In this document: piece by piece, positions 45,920 through 57,391 of the stretch
Layout of the letters: the number at the start of each line of letters is the position of its first letter
Numbering within the stretch: position 1 is the stretch's first letter
From: Jaminaea rosea
Taxonomy: Eukaryota; Basidiomycota; Exobasidiomycetes; Microstromatales
Assembly (NCBI RefSeq): GCF_003144245.1
Contig: NW_020289979.1
Location: 744,001-808,000 of the forward strand
Reading direction: 5' to 3'
DNA: 64,000 nt
The notes under the pieces: model-generated
What the model was told of the DNA's origin: nothing
Database searches by the model: none
What the model saw: the letters and a program-made list of their open reading frames with translations, nothing else
Program-made: the position numbers and the translations under genes

Positions 45920-47485
45920 ATGGCAGGACCAAAGTACTCGGCGACATGTTCCGCGCCCGTCAACATTGCCGTCATCAAGGTGCGTGAAGGACTGAGGTCA
46001 AGGCTGAACGGGTAGACCTGCAGCTGACCTTCCCCCCCTTCCCCGCGTCGTGTAGTACTGGGGCAAGCGTGATACGAAGCTCATTCTCCCGACCAACGAC
46101 TCGCTCTCCGTCACCCTCGACCAAGACCACCTCCGCTCAGTCACCACCGCAAGCGCAGACGAGTCGTACGGAGGCAAAGACAGACTTTGGCTCAATGGCG
46201 TCGAAGAGGAGATTGCAGAGCAGGGCAGGCTGCGAACCTGCATCGATGAGATGAGGAAGATGCGCAGCGACAAGGAGGCCGGCGATGACAAGCTGCCAAA
46301 GGTGGGCAAGTCGATGCAGTACAGCGCAGCGCACTCGTAGGCTGACCTTCTTCACTCCATCTCGCCCGCCCAGCTCTCCTCCTGGCCTCTCCACATCTGC
46401 TCAGAGAACAACTTCCCCACCGCAGCCGGCCTCGCCTCCTCGGCGTCAGGCTTCGCCGCCCTCATCTATACCCTCGCGACCCTCTTTGGTCTTCTCCCAG
46501 CAGTAGACAACTCGCAACTCTCTCGCATCGCAAGGCAAGGCTCTGGGTCGGCTTGCCGCTCGCTGTTTGGCGGCTTCGTGGCGTGGCAAGGGGGAGAAAA
46601 GGCGGACGGGTCCGATTCGCTAGCGGTACAGGTTGCTAGCAGGGAACATTGGCCCGACTTGCACGCTCTGATCTGCGTGGTGAGCGATGCAAAGAAGGGA
46701 ACGCCCAGTACTGCGGGAATGCAGAGGACGGTGGCTACTTCGCCCCTGTTGCAGCATCGTATCAAGGATGTGTAGGTACACCAAAGGGGGGATCGCGCCA
46801 TGAGCTCTTGTCCACAGCTGACCTTGTCCTTCTTGGCCCCTCGTCCAGCGTTCCCGCCCGCATGAAGTCCATCTCTGATGCCATCCAACGCCGCGACTTC
46901 GACTCCTTTGCCGCAATCACAATGGCCGACTCTAATAACTTTCATGCCACCTGCCTGGACACAACACCGCCTATCTTTTACATGAACGACGTCTCTCGCG
47001 CCATCGTCCAGCTGGTCGAGGAGCTCAACCGCGCGAGCGAGGAGGCAGGGAAGGGCAAGGTGGCCGCATACACATACGACGCAGGACCGAACGCTGTGCT
47101 TTATGCTCCCAAGGAGAATGTGCAGCTGGTCCTCCAGCTCGTAAGGCACTACTTCCCTAATGCCGACTTTGATGATACCGTGAGTTGGGCGCGTGTCGGG
47201 CTGATAGTAACATATCGATCGCTCACACGTCCCTCGCTGCTGCAGTTCAACCTCCTCGGCGCAGGTTCTGGAGCCTCTCATCGCGGCCAACAAGCCGCCG
47301 TCCCACTCCCCTCCGGCCTCCCCTCAACCTTCAACTCCTCAGTCATCCCTGTTCACGAGGCGGGCGCGGTGAGGCGTTTGATTCACACACAAGTCGGCGA
47401 CGGCCCGCGTAAGCTGAACGACGCAGAGTGCCTGCTGAAGGAGGATGGTGAGCCCCTTAGGTTGGCGAGGGCGAAGCGTGCCTAA
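45920..47485 (+). CDS. mvd1: Diphosphomevalonate decarboxylase (MVD1)
   Basis: Five exons (45920-45979, 46056-46301, 46374-46771, 46849-47179, 47246-47485) give 424 residues, slightly over the usual ~400. The enzyme turns mevalonate diphosphate into isopentenyl diphosphate with ATP, supplying sterols, dolichol, ubiquinone and prenyl groups. Seen: [15 protein letters not shown] across intron 1, [11 protein letters not shown], the GHMP glycine-rich motif [35 protein letters not shown], and [19 protein letters not shown] and [12 protein letters not shown] in the C-terminal half. The tail of about 70 residues carries the conserved GxG motif (LLGAGSGAS). All introns are GT-AG. Confidence 0.96.
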
Positions 47486-48112
47486 CGACCACGCGAAGAT
47501 GTGACGGCGGGCCGAAGCCGAATGTGTGCGTGTACGCCCAATAATCAAGCTCTAACTCAACTCAGCTAGACAGCGCAGACGCAGACCCTGAATTGATTGG
47601 CCTCTCTGCTCTGCCTCGTGCCCCCATCATGACGCTGGGTGTCGTCGGCTACTATTCTTGTTGAAGCTTGCGAGCTCAAAGCGCTCTCGCCCGCCTCTGC
47701 TCGTGTGCCGTCAAAGGGCGAGGGGCCCGTCCATGCCGAGTGTGCCGCCGCTCTCTCGTTCCCCCGTCCCACGCTCGCCCGCTCGCTCGTGGCTCGAGCG
47801 CCTCTCCGAGGTCCATAGGTCTCAGCCCTGCCGCCCTAGCGCCTCGACGAGACGACAGGCGGAGCGAGACAGACGTCCACATTTCTCCCTTTCTCGACGT
47901 CCAACTTACCACTACGACCACACATCTCATCGCCTTTTACTACTACCCGTTCATCAGACGATAAAAGGCGCGACGGACGAGGGATATAGCATAGCGCTAG
48001 GCTCTGCCCTCGACCTAGAGCAAATCCTCCTACTCGCTCAACCCGCACGCTGGGCGTGCAATCGACTTGCGCCGCATACACACGAGCTCTCCCCGACCTA
48101 GATCTACCCACC
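47486..48112. other. Intergenic region upstream of igo1
   Basis: 627 bases. The second half is pyrimidine-rich on the plus strand, as in promoters and 5' UTRs here. Frames on both strands are overlapping shadows. Confidence 0.5.
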
Positions 48113-48860
48113 ATGCTCCCTGCTCAGCGCAACAAGGTCGACATCAACGTGCGCAACGACCGGAAGGAAGCGATGTCCTGTCGAATATGAGTACTGATCT
48201 GCCACCCCTCTCTCATCCCTCGCCTCCCCGCAGTCCCTGACCGAAGAGGAGCAAAAGCTCTTCCGCCTATACGGCAAGCTCCCAAATCGCAAGGATGTCA
48301 TTGGCAACAAGCTGAAGGTGCGCATCGCACTCGTAGTGCACAGCTACTCACCAGCGCTCAGCTGACCAAGCTACTTGTACCCCCATCTCGTCGCCCCGCA
48401 GGAGCGCAAGTACTTCGACTCGGGGGATTATGCCCTCTCCAAGGCAGGGAAAGCTCCTCAACAGTCCGTAGGCACGGCCATCCCTAACCCCGAATCGATC
48501 CCTCACGCAAGCACGGTCGGATCTCCCCCGCCTCCCGGTATGGCTGCAGTCTCAGGCTCTTCACCCACCAACACACCTGGCTCCTCATTCCCTCAAGAGA
48601 GTGGATCCGCCTCCAGTGGGACAATGACGAGCAACCCAATTAATGTGCCTATGCCAGCTGCCGCTGGTGGACAAACGGGAGGCGCAGGGCAATGCGGTGG
48701 TGCTGGACCTGCTCTGCCTCACCTGCAAAGGCCCAACCAGTCTGCCGCTGTCAGCTCGTTCCCCACCGCTACGGGTGCTGCAGGGAGCCCGCAGGGAAAG
48801 GAGGGAAGCAGCCTGGGGCGCGAGGAGATCAAGGCTGATGATGTGATGATGGAGGACTGA
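48113..48860 (+). CDS. igo1: Endosulfine-family PP2A-B55 inhibitor Igo1
   Basis: Three exons (48113-48148, 48234-48317, 48402-48860) give 192 residues. Igo/ENSA proteins, once phosphorylated by Rim15/Greatwall, inhibit PP2A-B55 and in yeast protect mRNAs on entry to quiescence. The core is complete: SLTEEEQKLFRLYGKLPN, a KLKERKYFDSGDYALSKAG block formed across intron 2, with the phosphorylated Ser in FDSGDY. The C-terminal ~120 residues are a low-complexity Ser/Pro/Gly/Ala tail, longer than in yeast. The first exon encodes only MLPAQRNKVDIN. Confidence 0.93.
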
Positions 48861-49269
48861 GAAGGCGCGAAGCAGGATACATCTCTCAAGTCTCATGGGC
48901 CCTTCTTGTAGTATAGCATCATCCTTATCCCTCCTCGCCCGAAAACAACCTCGCGCGCCGGCTGGCGGCGGTATCAAGGCGCGCAGAGCAGACTTGGCTT
49001 ATCATCTTTTGCATATCATCTCCTCTCTAGCTCTGTCTCAATGTGTCTCGAAAGCGATTCGTCAACCAATCCAATTGATCGTGAAGAAGCACTTGTGACG
49101 GGCGGCCGCCTGCGTGCGTGGACGCCTCGTGGTCCGCGCTCGACTCATCCGCCGCACAGACGTGCATCCGCGAGTCCAGCGTGGAGTCGTCGTCGTCGTC
49201 GTCGTCGCCCCCGGCTTCCCGTCCTACCTGCCACATTGTCTTCACCACCCGCTCACCTCTTCGCTAGCG
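48861..49269. other. Intergenic region between igo1 and the ARPC3 gene
   Basis: About 410 bases. A GTC/CGT-rich repeat-like run (about 49187-49208) lies near the ARPC3 start. Nothing else seen. Confidence 0.5.
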
Positions 49270-50006
49270 ATGCCAGCCTATCACTCAGCCTACAATGAGG
49301 ACACAGACTCGCGCGTCATCGGGAGCATGAGCCTCCTCCCATTTAGAAGCAAGATTCGTGGACCGGCAGGGACGCCTGGTGAGTTGCCGCGCCAGATGCT
49401 CCGATGCCAAATGGTCAGATCCTGACTATAAGCCTCTGTCCTCTCACTCGAAGTCGACCCAAATGCAATGGACATCATCGATGAGTCCATCGACCTCTTC
49501 CGTGCCAATTCACTCTTCCGCAATTTCGAGATCAAGGGGCCGGCTGATAGGGTGAGTGTGCACCCCTGCTCTGCAATCCACTCCTCACTGACATATCACT
49601 TCACACCTTGCGCATACCTCGCGCACACCTCGCGCACACCTCGCGCACACAGACACTCATCTACCTCATCCTCTTCATCTCCGACTGTTTGACCAAGATC
49701 GCCTCATCGCGCTCCCCGCTCCTCCTGCCGGAAGCGACCAAGCAACTCTCCACCTTGGCAGTAGACTCTTTCGCCCTGCCTGGCGACGCTGGGTTCCCCT
49801 TGAACGCCCTCTACGCCGCTCCCCGTGATAGGAGCGAGGCAGATGCGCTGCGTGGCTACCTCACCCAGGCTAGGCAGGAACTCGTGGGCAGGCTTATTGA
49901 GAGAGTGTACAACTCCGGTGGGGGTGGAGCAGGGGTGGGTCAAACCCCGAGTAAGTGGTGGTTGGCTTTCACGAAGAGGAGATTCATGGGCAAGTCGCTG
50001 TCGTAG
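49270..50006 (+). CDS. arc18: Arp2/3 complex subunit 3 (ARPC3/Arc18)
   Basis: Three exons (49270-49378, 49454-49551, 49653-50006) give 186 residues, the normal size. The Arp2/3 complex nucleates branched actin at endocytic sites. Very conserved stretches are MPAYHSAYNED, LLPFRSKIRGPAGTP, IIDESIDLFRANSLFRNFEI and KGPADRTLIYLILFISDCL split by intron 2. The end KWWLAFTKRRFMGKSL is also typical. Intron 1 uses the acceptor CGAAG, which is less pyrimidine-rich than others here. Intron 2 contains three copies of an 11-base repeat. Confidence 0.96.
49619..49651. repeat. Three 11-base tandem units inside an ARPC3 intron
   Basis: CTCGCGCACAC repeated three times directly before the AG acceptor of intron 2. 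The units are too short and unspaced for a CRISPR array. Confidence 0.85.
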
Positions 50007-50078
50007 CGTGAGGGTAGCGTAGCTTGCAATTACAGCGTCGAGTCCACAGCACCGGATTTTCGTGCTTCCTCGCTGCCT

Positions 50079-51131
50079 TTACGCCTTCTCGCCGTCCGTC
50101 AACACGCCGCGACTCTCATCCATCAACGTCTCCACCTCCCACGCTCCCGCCCACCATCTGATCCCGCACTTGACGCCTCCCTCCTCCTTGATGCGCTTCT
50201 CCAATCCCCTGAACCTCCGCACAAATGCCACGTCTTTGCCCTCTCTCATCCTCAACAGTGGGCAGTAGTCGTTCCCCCCATCCCCCACGTACATGATACG
50301 GTCGAACGCCTCAAAACCGCCATGTCTCGCAAGGAAGGCTTCGAGCTCCTCGCCCTTGCACATGTTGGGGCTGCAACCCACTGTACAGCCATGTTGCTTT
50401 GCTGCATCTGCGGGCACTCGGCGGGAGAGTTGCAGGCAGCCCTCTGTGGACCAGGAGGCGGGGTTCGTCACCACTTCGTCGAAGACGCCAGGCGCGAGGC
50501 CTTGGTGACGCAGGATGGTGTCGATGTAGATTGTGTTGGAGTTGGAGAGGAGGAAGAGCGTAGTTGCCGGTGAAGAGTGCTGCTTGAGGTTCTTGACGCC
50601 GCGCTTCATTGCCGGATGCTGTGTGCGAGAGTTGGGGGCGGGGCAAGCGTCAGCTCCTCGAGGTCTCACACCTCATGCTACGCGGCACTCACAAATGGCA
50701 TAGCCCTCATTGCCTCCTCAATCTCCTCGCGCGACTTTCCCTCGACTTCGTGCAGCTCTACGAGGAGCTGGGCGCAGAGGTCTGTGAATTGGACGGACGA
50801 CTTGAGGGACCTGCGTACGAGAAGCAGCTGGCGTCAGTCACACAGCCCCTTCGCTGCTGTTGATGATACGCTGGCACACGCACTTCATCTTCCTCCTCAG
50901 CCGCGGGCAAAGGGCTTCGTGAACCCATCGATCTGAGTCTTGATCGGCGAGGGACCTGGCAGTGAGCGGCAGAGGCAGTGAAAGGAGACGGCAGCGGCAG
51001 AGGCTGTGTGAGCGTGGCTTCAATCGAGGGACTAACAACAGCCTCGCCTCTCTCGCAGCTCACCAATCAAAGTCAAAGACGATGAGCTGCTTCTTGACAG
51101 GAGGCAGGGGGTATGCTGCTTCGGTGACCAT
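50079..51131 (-). CDS. HAD phosphatase of the PHOSPHO1/PHOSPHO2 type
   Basis: Four minus-strand exons (51131-51064, 50955-50884, 50810-50693, 50618-50079) give 265 residues. The group dephosphorylates phosphoethanolamine, phosphocholine or pyridoxal phosphate. Motif I is split by intron 1: IVFDFDW joins SLADQDSDRWVHE, the arrangement peculiar to this subfamily (DxD nucleophile and acid). Motif II is LFLLSNSN; motif III/IV is MYVGDGGNDYCP after the Lys of GCSPNMCKGEE. Substrate cannot be set from sequence alone. Its 3' end is 72 bases from the end of the ARPC3 gene, convergent. Confidence 0.92.
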
Positions 51132-52152
51132 GGCTGTGTAGGGTATTTGCCGGCCGCTGTAGGTGTTGGTCGTGCGAGTCAAGAAAGGATGTCGAGCGAG
51201 CCGCGAAAGGACGGACGGGGCAGAGCTTTCTTCCCGCTCAGGGCGACGCCACGTGCTTCATCCCGTCCCACGCCGTCGCCCGCGCTGCTCACAAAGCTTG
51301 CTCCGCTTCACGAGCGGCTAATCACTCGAAAAGCTCCGAGATGAGCAAGCAACAAACACCACCTTCGAGCAACGAGCGATGGAGCGGGAGCGGTACAGTG
51401 GGAGCGAGTTAGAGATGTCGGGACTCTTCGAATCTTGGCTTCGTGGAATGGCAATGGGAACTGTCACTGCCTGTCGTCGGCGTAGCTCCGGCGACTAGAG
51501 TAGAGTAGAAGAGGATGCGAGGGCTTGGGAGCCTTTCTAGCGCCTCACCATTGCTGCTCTCGCTGCCTGCGCTGCCCGCGCTGCGCATCGCTCGCGGCTT
51601 GGCATGCTCCTCTCTAAGATGTGAGGTTGAGCGAAATGTACTGTGGTCGCCCAATCAGCGTACTGAGGCGCTCGTGGAGCTTTCTCCTATTTGCTCAGTC
51701 TTTGCGTTGAGGGTTGGGCTGGGCGGCCGAATGTGCCGAACGGGCAGTGAGAGCAGCGTCAGGGCCCACTGACCACGACTGTGGATGCGCGTGCGGCAGC
51801 GCAGCCCGCCCGCCGCCCCGCAAAAGCACGGCGACAAAGCAAGTTGCAGGCTGCGTTTCGAGTTGCGTTTCCAGCCAAGCCAGCCATCGCTCCTCGTCGT
51901 CATCATCGGTCATTAATCACAAGTGGAAGGCGACCTCGATCCAAGGCGACAAATCTCCTTCCTTCCACCTCAACACCCAACTACACACCACCAACACACC
52001 ACGCTCATTCCAAAACACATTCAGATTCGTCCTCGTCTCGTTGATTAGGAGGTCAGAGCGGCTCCTCCCTCGCTTGCCCCGCCGCTGCTGCTGCTGCTCC
52101 GCCACCACCACCCACGCCAACCCTCCATCATCACCCTCGTCGCCTGGCCGCA
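51132..52152. promoter_or_regulatory. Intergenic region shared by the HAD phosphatase and ferric reductase
   Basis: 1,021 bases between divergent starts. One CCAAT box is visible (CCAATCA at 51651). I saw no GATA or TATC in it, so a classical binding site for a GATA-type iron repressor is not apparent. The part next to the reductase start is C/A-rich and probably 5' UTR. Confidence 0.5.
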
Positions 52153-55100
52153 ATGAGCGTGTACGTCCCTCCCTCATCATCGGGGGGCAACTCATGCTCA
52201 GGATCATGTGACACGCTCTACATCCAGCAGTACAGCTATCTCGGCAACTACCTCAACGCCCACATGCTGTCCGTCCCTTCGCATCGATATGCATACCTCA
52301 TGTGGTTCGTGATAGCGGGCGTCGTCCTCATCTCTGCGGGTATTCATCACCTTGGGGTGGGGGACAAGACGTGGATAGGCGCGGCGTGGACCAAGTCTGC
52401 CCCAAAATCGAGGTGAGTAGGCGCGCCGCGTCACCATCAGCTTGCTTACAAGCGTGCTCACCGAGTCACACCTTCACCCCTGCCTCTCCTCGCTCAGAAT
52501 AATAAAGTTTGGCAAAAAGCCAGATCCAAGCGCACTCATCTCACGGACAAGATCCAATGAGCCATCACGTCAAGCCGGTGGTGAGGCGCACTCCTATCCA
52601 CCAAAGGGCGCTGCCCAGCTCGCGCCTCAACACGCGCCACCTCCGCGGCAGCGCTACGTCATCACTCTACCCAGCATCGGCCGCCTCTTCCTAGCCTTCT
52701 GGCTGCTTGCAGTCCCTGTGATCCTCACTCTTGTGGGCGCAGACTACATTCGCCCTACGGCAGGCATGTTCGACCTCAGCGCTAGCTGGCCAAACGCTTC
52801 GGACGCGCGATACGGCTTCTATGGGAAGCGCGACGCCCTCGTCAAGCGCATCGACTGGGGTCTGGGGTCCTTCTCCCCCGTATCAACCTCGCCAGCTACC
52901 TACTCGATCCCGTACCACACCTGGTGGACGTCAGGCGGGAGGACGGGATTGATGACCAATGCCTTGACGCCGTTCGTCACGCTGCTCGCGTTGAAGCAGG
53001 TGCCCTGGGCTTTGCTCTCCACCAAGGCGCTGGGTGGACACGCCTTTGAGCGCCTCTCGTTTCTTCACAAGTGGGGTGGGCGATTGATCTGGCTATTCGC
53101 CATCGCCCACACCGTCACGTGGAGCGTGCAGCTTTCCAAGGACCAGTGAGTGCCGCGCAGAGCCTCCAATGAACCGCTTCCGCACATGCTGACCATGTTG
53201 ATCCTTTGCGCGGCGCAGGCAATTTGGTACCTCTCTCTGGGGCTTCGTCTTCATCTGGCCCAAGTTCCGATGGGCGTTCGTCTCGATGGGCTTCCTCACC
53301 CTCCTCGTCCTCCTCTCCCTCGGCCCCATCCGCCGCAACTATTACGAATTCTTCTACATTGGCCACATTGTCTGCGCCATCGGTTTCATGGCAGCTGCAG
53401 CCGCTCATCATCCTCCGCTGGCTGGATGGATGATTGCTGCGCTGGCGTGGTGGGGAGCAGAAAGGTTGACGCGAGCGATCAAGGTGGCATACGTGAACGG
53501 CATCGGGTTTGCCGGGAGGAAGCCCGAGCAGGTGTTGGTGAGCAGCGGTGCGCCGCAGCCGGCGAAAGAGCAGCACCAGTTCCACGCTGCGATGCCGTCG
53601 ATGCATTCGATGCAGCCGCCGCGTCGTCACCAGCAAGAAAGCATCGGCGGGCACACTTCGTCCTCCGCCACGCTCTACGACGGCAGTCCAGCCCTGAAGC
53701 CCATGCATCACCAAGGCGGGCGATACAATGGCAACGGCAAGCCCTCTTTCTTGGACACCGACCCGCGCGAGAGGCAGCCGGCGCCTTATACCAACGACGA
53801 AGAATGGGAGCTCGACGAGAATGGTGACAAGGTTCGCAGGCGACCAAGCCAGCGCTACGGCCCCGTCAGCGACCTACTTAAGGAGTATGCGTCCGCTGGA
53901 GCGAGGGGTAGCGCTATGTCTGGCATCGAGGAGGACGTGCCACTCGCCGGCTCATCGAGGTCAGGCTCAGTCACACCTCATGATGATCCGGATAGGTGGG
54001 AGGCGGGGCAGGACTTGGGATCGGCGAATCATGAGGATGCGTGGCGCGGCCGTGCGTATGACAATCGCTCGAGCCAGTCTCACACGCTGGACGGTATGGG
54101 CCCACTCAGCTCTGCAGACCACTACTCATCGATGCCGCAGCCGCAGCCGCAAGCGCAGCCACAGCAGCAGCCCTACCAGCATCAGCAGCTGGCATCGCGC
54201 CCAATGACAGCTCGCTCTCGCGACTGGAGCCCCTCAGGTGGCAGTGTTGAGCGCGATCCACGTCCAGCTCTTCCAGCAGATGTAGCTGCCCTCATCAAGC
54301 CCGGATATGCCTTCTGCCAAGTCCTTCCCGGCAAGACGCTCCGTCTCACCCTGCGCACCCCGAATCGTATGTCCTGGCAACCAGGGCAATGGGTCTATCT
54401 CAATGTACCCGCAGTCAAGGGCTGGCAGTCGCACCCCTTTACAATTGCCTCGGCGTACGACGCTGCGATGCCGATTGTCTCGACGAATGGGGATCGCGAT
54501 CTGGAAAAGGGCCTAAAGAAGGAGCGCAGGAAGCGAGGAGAGGAGAGGACGATGGTGTTGCTCCTGCGTGCGAGGAAGGGGTTCACGCTCGATCTCTGGG
54601 AGTATGTGAGACGTCACCGACACAGTCAAGTCGTCGCGGCCGAGGAGCAAGGCCTGAACGGCAGTATTGCCAACACGACTGGCGTTCACCTTCGCGCCAT
54701 CGTCGACGGCGCGTTCGGCTCAACAAAGCGCGTCCGCTGGGGCATCCACTCTTCGATCGTCATCGTATGCGGTGGCTCAGGCATCTCCTTTGGCATGTCG
54801 CTCCTCGAACACCTCTGCGCCTGCCTGACGCAGCGCAACGTTTATGGAGCGAGCAAGCGCGGCGGCAAGGACTTCGAGGTGCAGCGCGTGCGCTTTGTCT
54901 GGATCTTGAGGGAGTACTCACACCTACAGTGGGTCAGCTCGGCCTTGAGGAGATGCATCGAGATGGTCCCACCTGAGCAGCTCCAGGTCGATCTGTATGT
55001 TACGCACATCAATAATCAGGTGGCGCTTGGTGCGAGGATGGCAGGGCACGGCGCCCGACCGACACTGGCTTCCCGGCCCTCCTCCTTCATGGGCATGAAC

Positions 55101-56093
55101 ACCGCTCCCGCCTCTCGCCCTACGACGGCTGAGGAATGGCAGACCACCGACCCTGGGCAAGGCTGGCAAACCAGTGGCGGCGACGTCGTTGCACCCGCTT
55201 CGGGCCCACAACGCCTCATGGAAGGAGGGGAGGCCGACGATCTTGACATTGGCTTCAACGACTTGACAGAGTTCGACGGTGAAGACCAAGCAGGGCTTCC
55301 TAGTGCTGCAGAGCAGGCTATCAACTCGCGCATTCAGCAGGAAGGGAAGCTCAGGCGTGCCAACACGAGGAAGGCGACGTTGAAGCGTAGCAAGAAGCAG
55401 GCGGGCGAGAAGCAAGGCCAGCCGCAGCAGGGCACACAAGAGGACGCTATGCGCGTAGCGGCTCAGCGTGCCATGTTCGATGGGCAGATTCAAGCCACGA
55501 TCCCAACTAGCGACCGCAGCTACGAGCCATCCCCTCATCGCCCACCCATGTCTCGTCCGGGCACAGCCAACGCTCTTGGCGTGCCTGGGAGCAGTGCAGG
55601 GCTCAGTGGTGCTTCGACACCCCTCTCGTGGGAGGCGGAGAACGCACGCCCAGATCAGCACTGGCGCCAGCCATCCTACGCAGGGAGCGTCTTTGCCCAG
55701 TCCTCCCTCAATCACAGCTCGGCCAACCTCATCTCCTCCAGCCACGACCCCTCCTCTTACTCCAACGAGCACGGTGCGCCAGCCGGGCCTGATCGCAGCG
55801 AGTATGCAGGCTTGGACGATCCCATCGACCTAGATGCCGAGGAAGACCTCGATCTGCGCCTCATTGCCGAGCTTGCCCAGCCTGGCCATCCGCGTCTGGA
55901 CCGTCTGATCGCAAACGAGGTGCAGAGAGCGAGCGGGAGGGTCATGGTTGCTTCTTGTGGTCCGGAGAGCTTGAGCGCGATTCTGAGGAGGATCGTCGCG
56001 AAGCACATTGATCCCAGCATGGCCAGAGGGAGCAAGACTGGCAAGGGCATCGTGAATTTGGCCACGGAGAGCTTCGAGTGGGGCGGGTCGTAG
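52153..56093 (+). CDS. Ferric-chelate reductase (FRE/NOX family) with large inserts
   Basis: Three exons (52153-52412, 52498-53145, 53219-56093) give 1260 residues. FRE enzymes move electrons from NADPH through FAD and two haems across the plasma or vacuolar membrane to ferric chelates. The N-terminal half has about seven transmembrane segments; haem-ligand histidines lie in FLHKWGGRLIWLFAIAHTV and FFYIGHIVCA with HHP. The FAD site is WQSHPFTIAS near residue 705, NADPH-site pieces are VIVCGGSGIS near 816 and VASCGPESL near 1210. Yeast FRE proteins are ~700 residues; here two low-complexity inserts account for the extra length, one (about 400-680) between membrane and FAD parts, one (about 905-1190) inside the NADPH domain. 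Exon 1 has no classical signal peptide but starts with a Cys-containing extracellular-type segment. Confidence 0.93.
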
Positions 56094-56506
56094 GTGCTGC
56101 CACGCTCTCACGTGGTATCTCCGGACTTCTCGACTTGTTTTGCACGACCTAATCTCCTCCCCTCTGTATCATCACCGCGCCTCATCGCTCCTGCAGTACT
56201 GGCGCGAGCTCATTCGTAGCCGGCGCCATTGTTCTTGTTCATATCACCACTTGCCATCTGCTACTCTAAGTTACTACGGGCTCGCTCGAGCCACAGGAAT
56301 GGACATTGCCTCTTTGCCCAGCTGCGAGAGCGAGACGCTTTTGACTGCTGCTTGATCACTCGCGAGATGGGCTTGGACTACTCTGGAGTGAGACATGGTG
56401 ATTAGATGCGGCCAAAAAGTGTGACGAGACGAGAGGAGCGCAAATGGTCCCCATCATGGCTGGCTCTCATCACAAGGCAGCTGTAACCTCTCCTCGCTCT
56501 GAGCAG
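56094..56506. other. Convergent intergenic region after the ferric reductase
   Basis: About 410 bases between converging 3' ends. No feature seen beyond likely terminators. Confidence 0.5.
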
Positions 56507-56792
56507 TCACCAAGGCAGCGGCAACAGTCGCGCGTCAGAGGAGGAGTGCCGCAGATAGTGCAGAGCTTGCCTCGAGCGATTTGGATCAACTGCGGGTGAC
56601 GTATGAAGAACCGCAAGGTGAGCCACGCGCAAGTAGCCACAACGCTTTCGACTCACACTTTCGTGTGCCAAGGCCGGCCTGGTACTCGGACATCGCCGCC
56701 ATTGCCTCGTCATGAGGAGCAGCATTGACCAGACCGAAGGCGGTGAGGACAATCAGACTGGCGGACAAATTTAGCTGGCGTGCAATTCTCAT
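56507..56792 (-). CDS. Candidate small secreted protein (72 aa)
   Basis: Two minus-strand exons (56792-56657, 56589-56507) with a 67-nt GT-AG intron whose donor is GTGAGTCG. Residues 1-24 form a clean signal peptide: basic start MRIARQ, hydrophobic core LSASLIVLTAFGLV and cut site NAA|P. The mature part is ~48 residues, cysteine-free, with RKFDPNRSRQALHYLRHSSS and an end LLPLPW. The spliced structure supports it as a real gene more than the length does. No family recognised; effector, peptide signal or neutral gene are all open. Confidence 0.5.
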
Positions 56793-57391
56793 GGCGCTGC
56801 TGACGCAACGTCAAATCGTGGTCGTCAGTATCATGCTCATATTTCCGCCTGCATCTCACGATAGTTACAATCCTGCAGTCTAATCTGGGGCGTGTTTTGG
56901 TTGAGCAAGGGTGGTGACGACGATGTAGGGAGGGAGAAAGAATCTGGATGCGAGCGCTACTTGCTCTCCAGCTGTACACCGCACTACGAGCGGCACCATA
57001 GGGCCCGCTCCTACATCACGACGATCCCACTGTCGTGCCGTCTGATGATCCGGTCCGGAACCTCATTGCCCATGGCCATCGTCTCCCGACCCACGAGAGG
57101 AAGTCGGACAACCGCGGCGCGCATTCGTAGCTCATCCACTGCACATTGTGCTGATGATCATGTATGATTCTGGAGCGCAATGATGAGGACCGCGACAGAG
57201 GGGAGCACGCTACGATTTGATACACCAATGAGAAAAAAGGGACACGGCGGGAAGCGATTGATGGGGAAGGGGGAAGGGAGAGTCCGCACATTATCATCGC
57301 CGCCGGTCATCGTCACTCGCGCCCGTCCGCGCGCGCGCATCTATTGCGATTGATACCCCAGCGAGTTGCCCGATCCCGACGTCGGTATCGC
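56793..57391. other. Region between the small secreted gene and the nik1 3' end
   Basis: About 600 bases. It holds promoter sequence of the small gene (minus) and the nik1 terminator side. A GCGCGCGC run lies at about 57330-57339. No other gene seen. Confidence 0.5.
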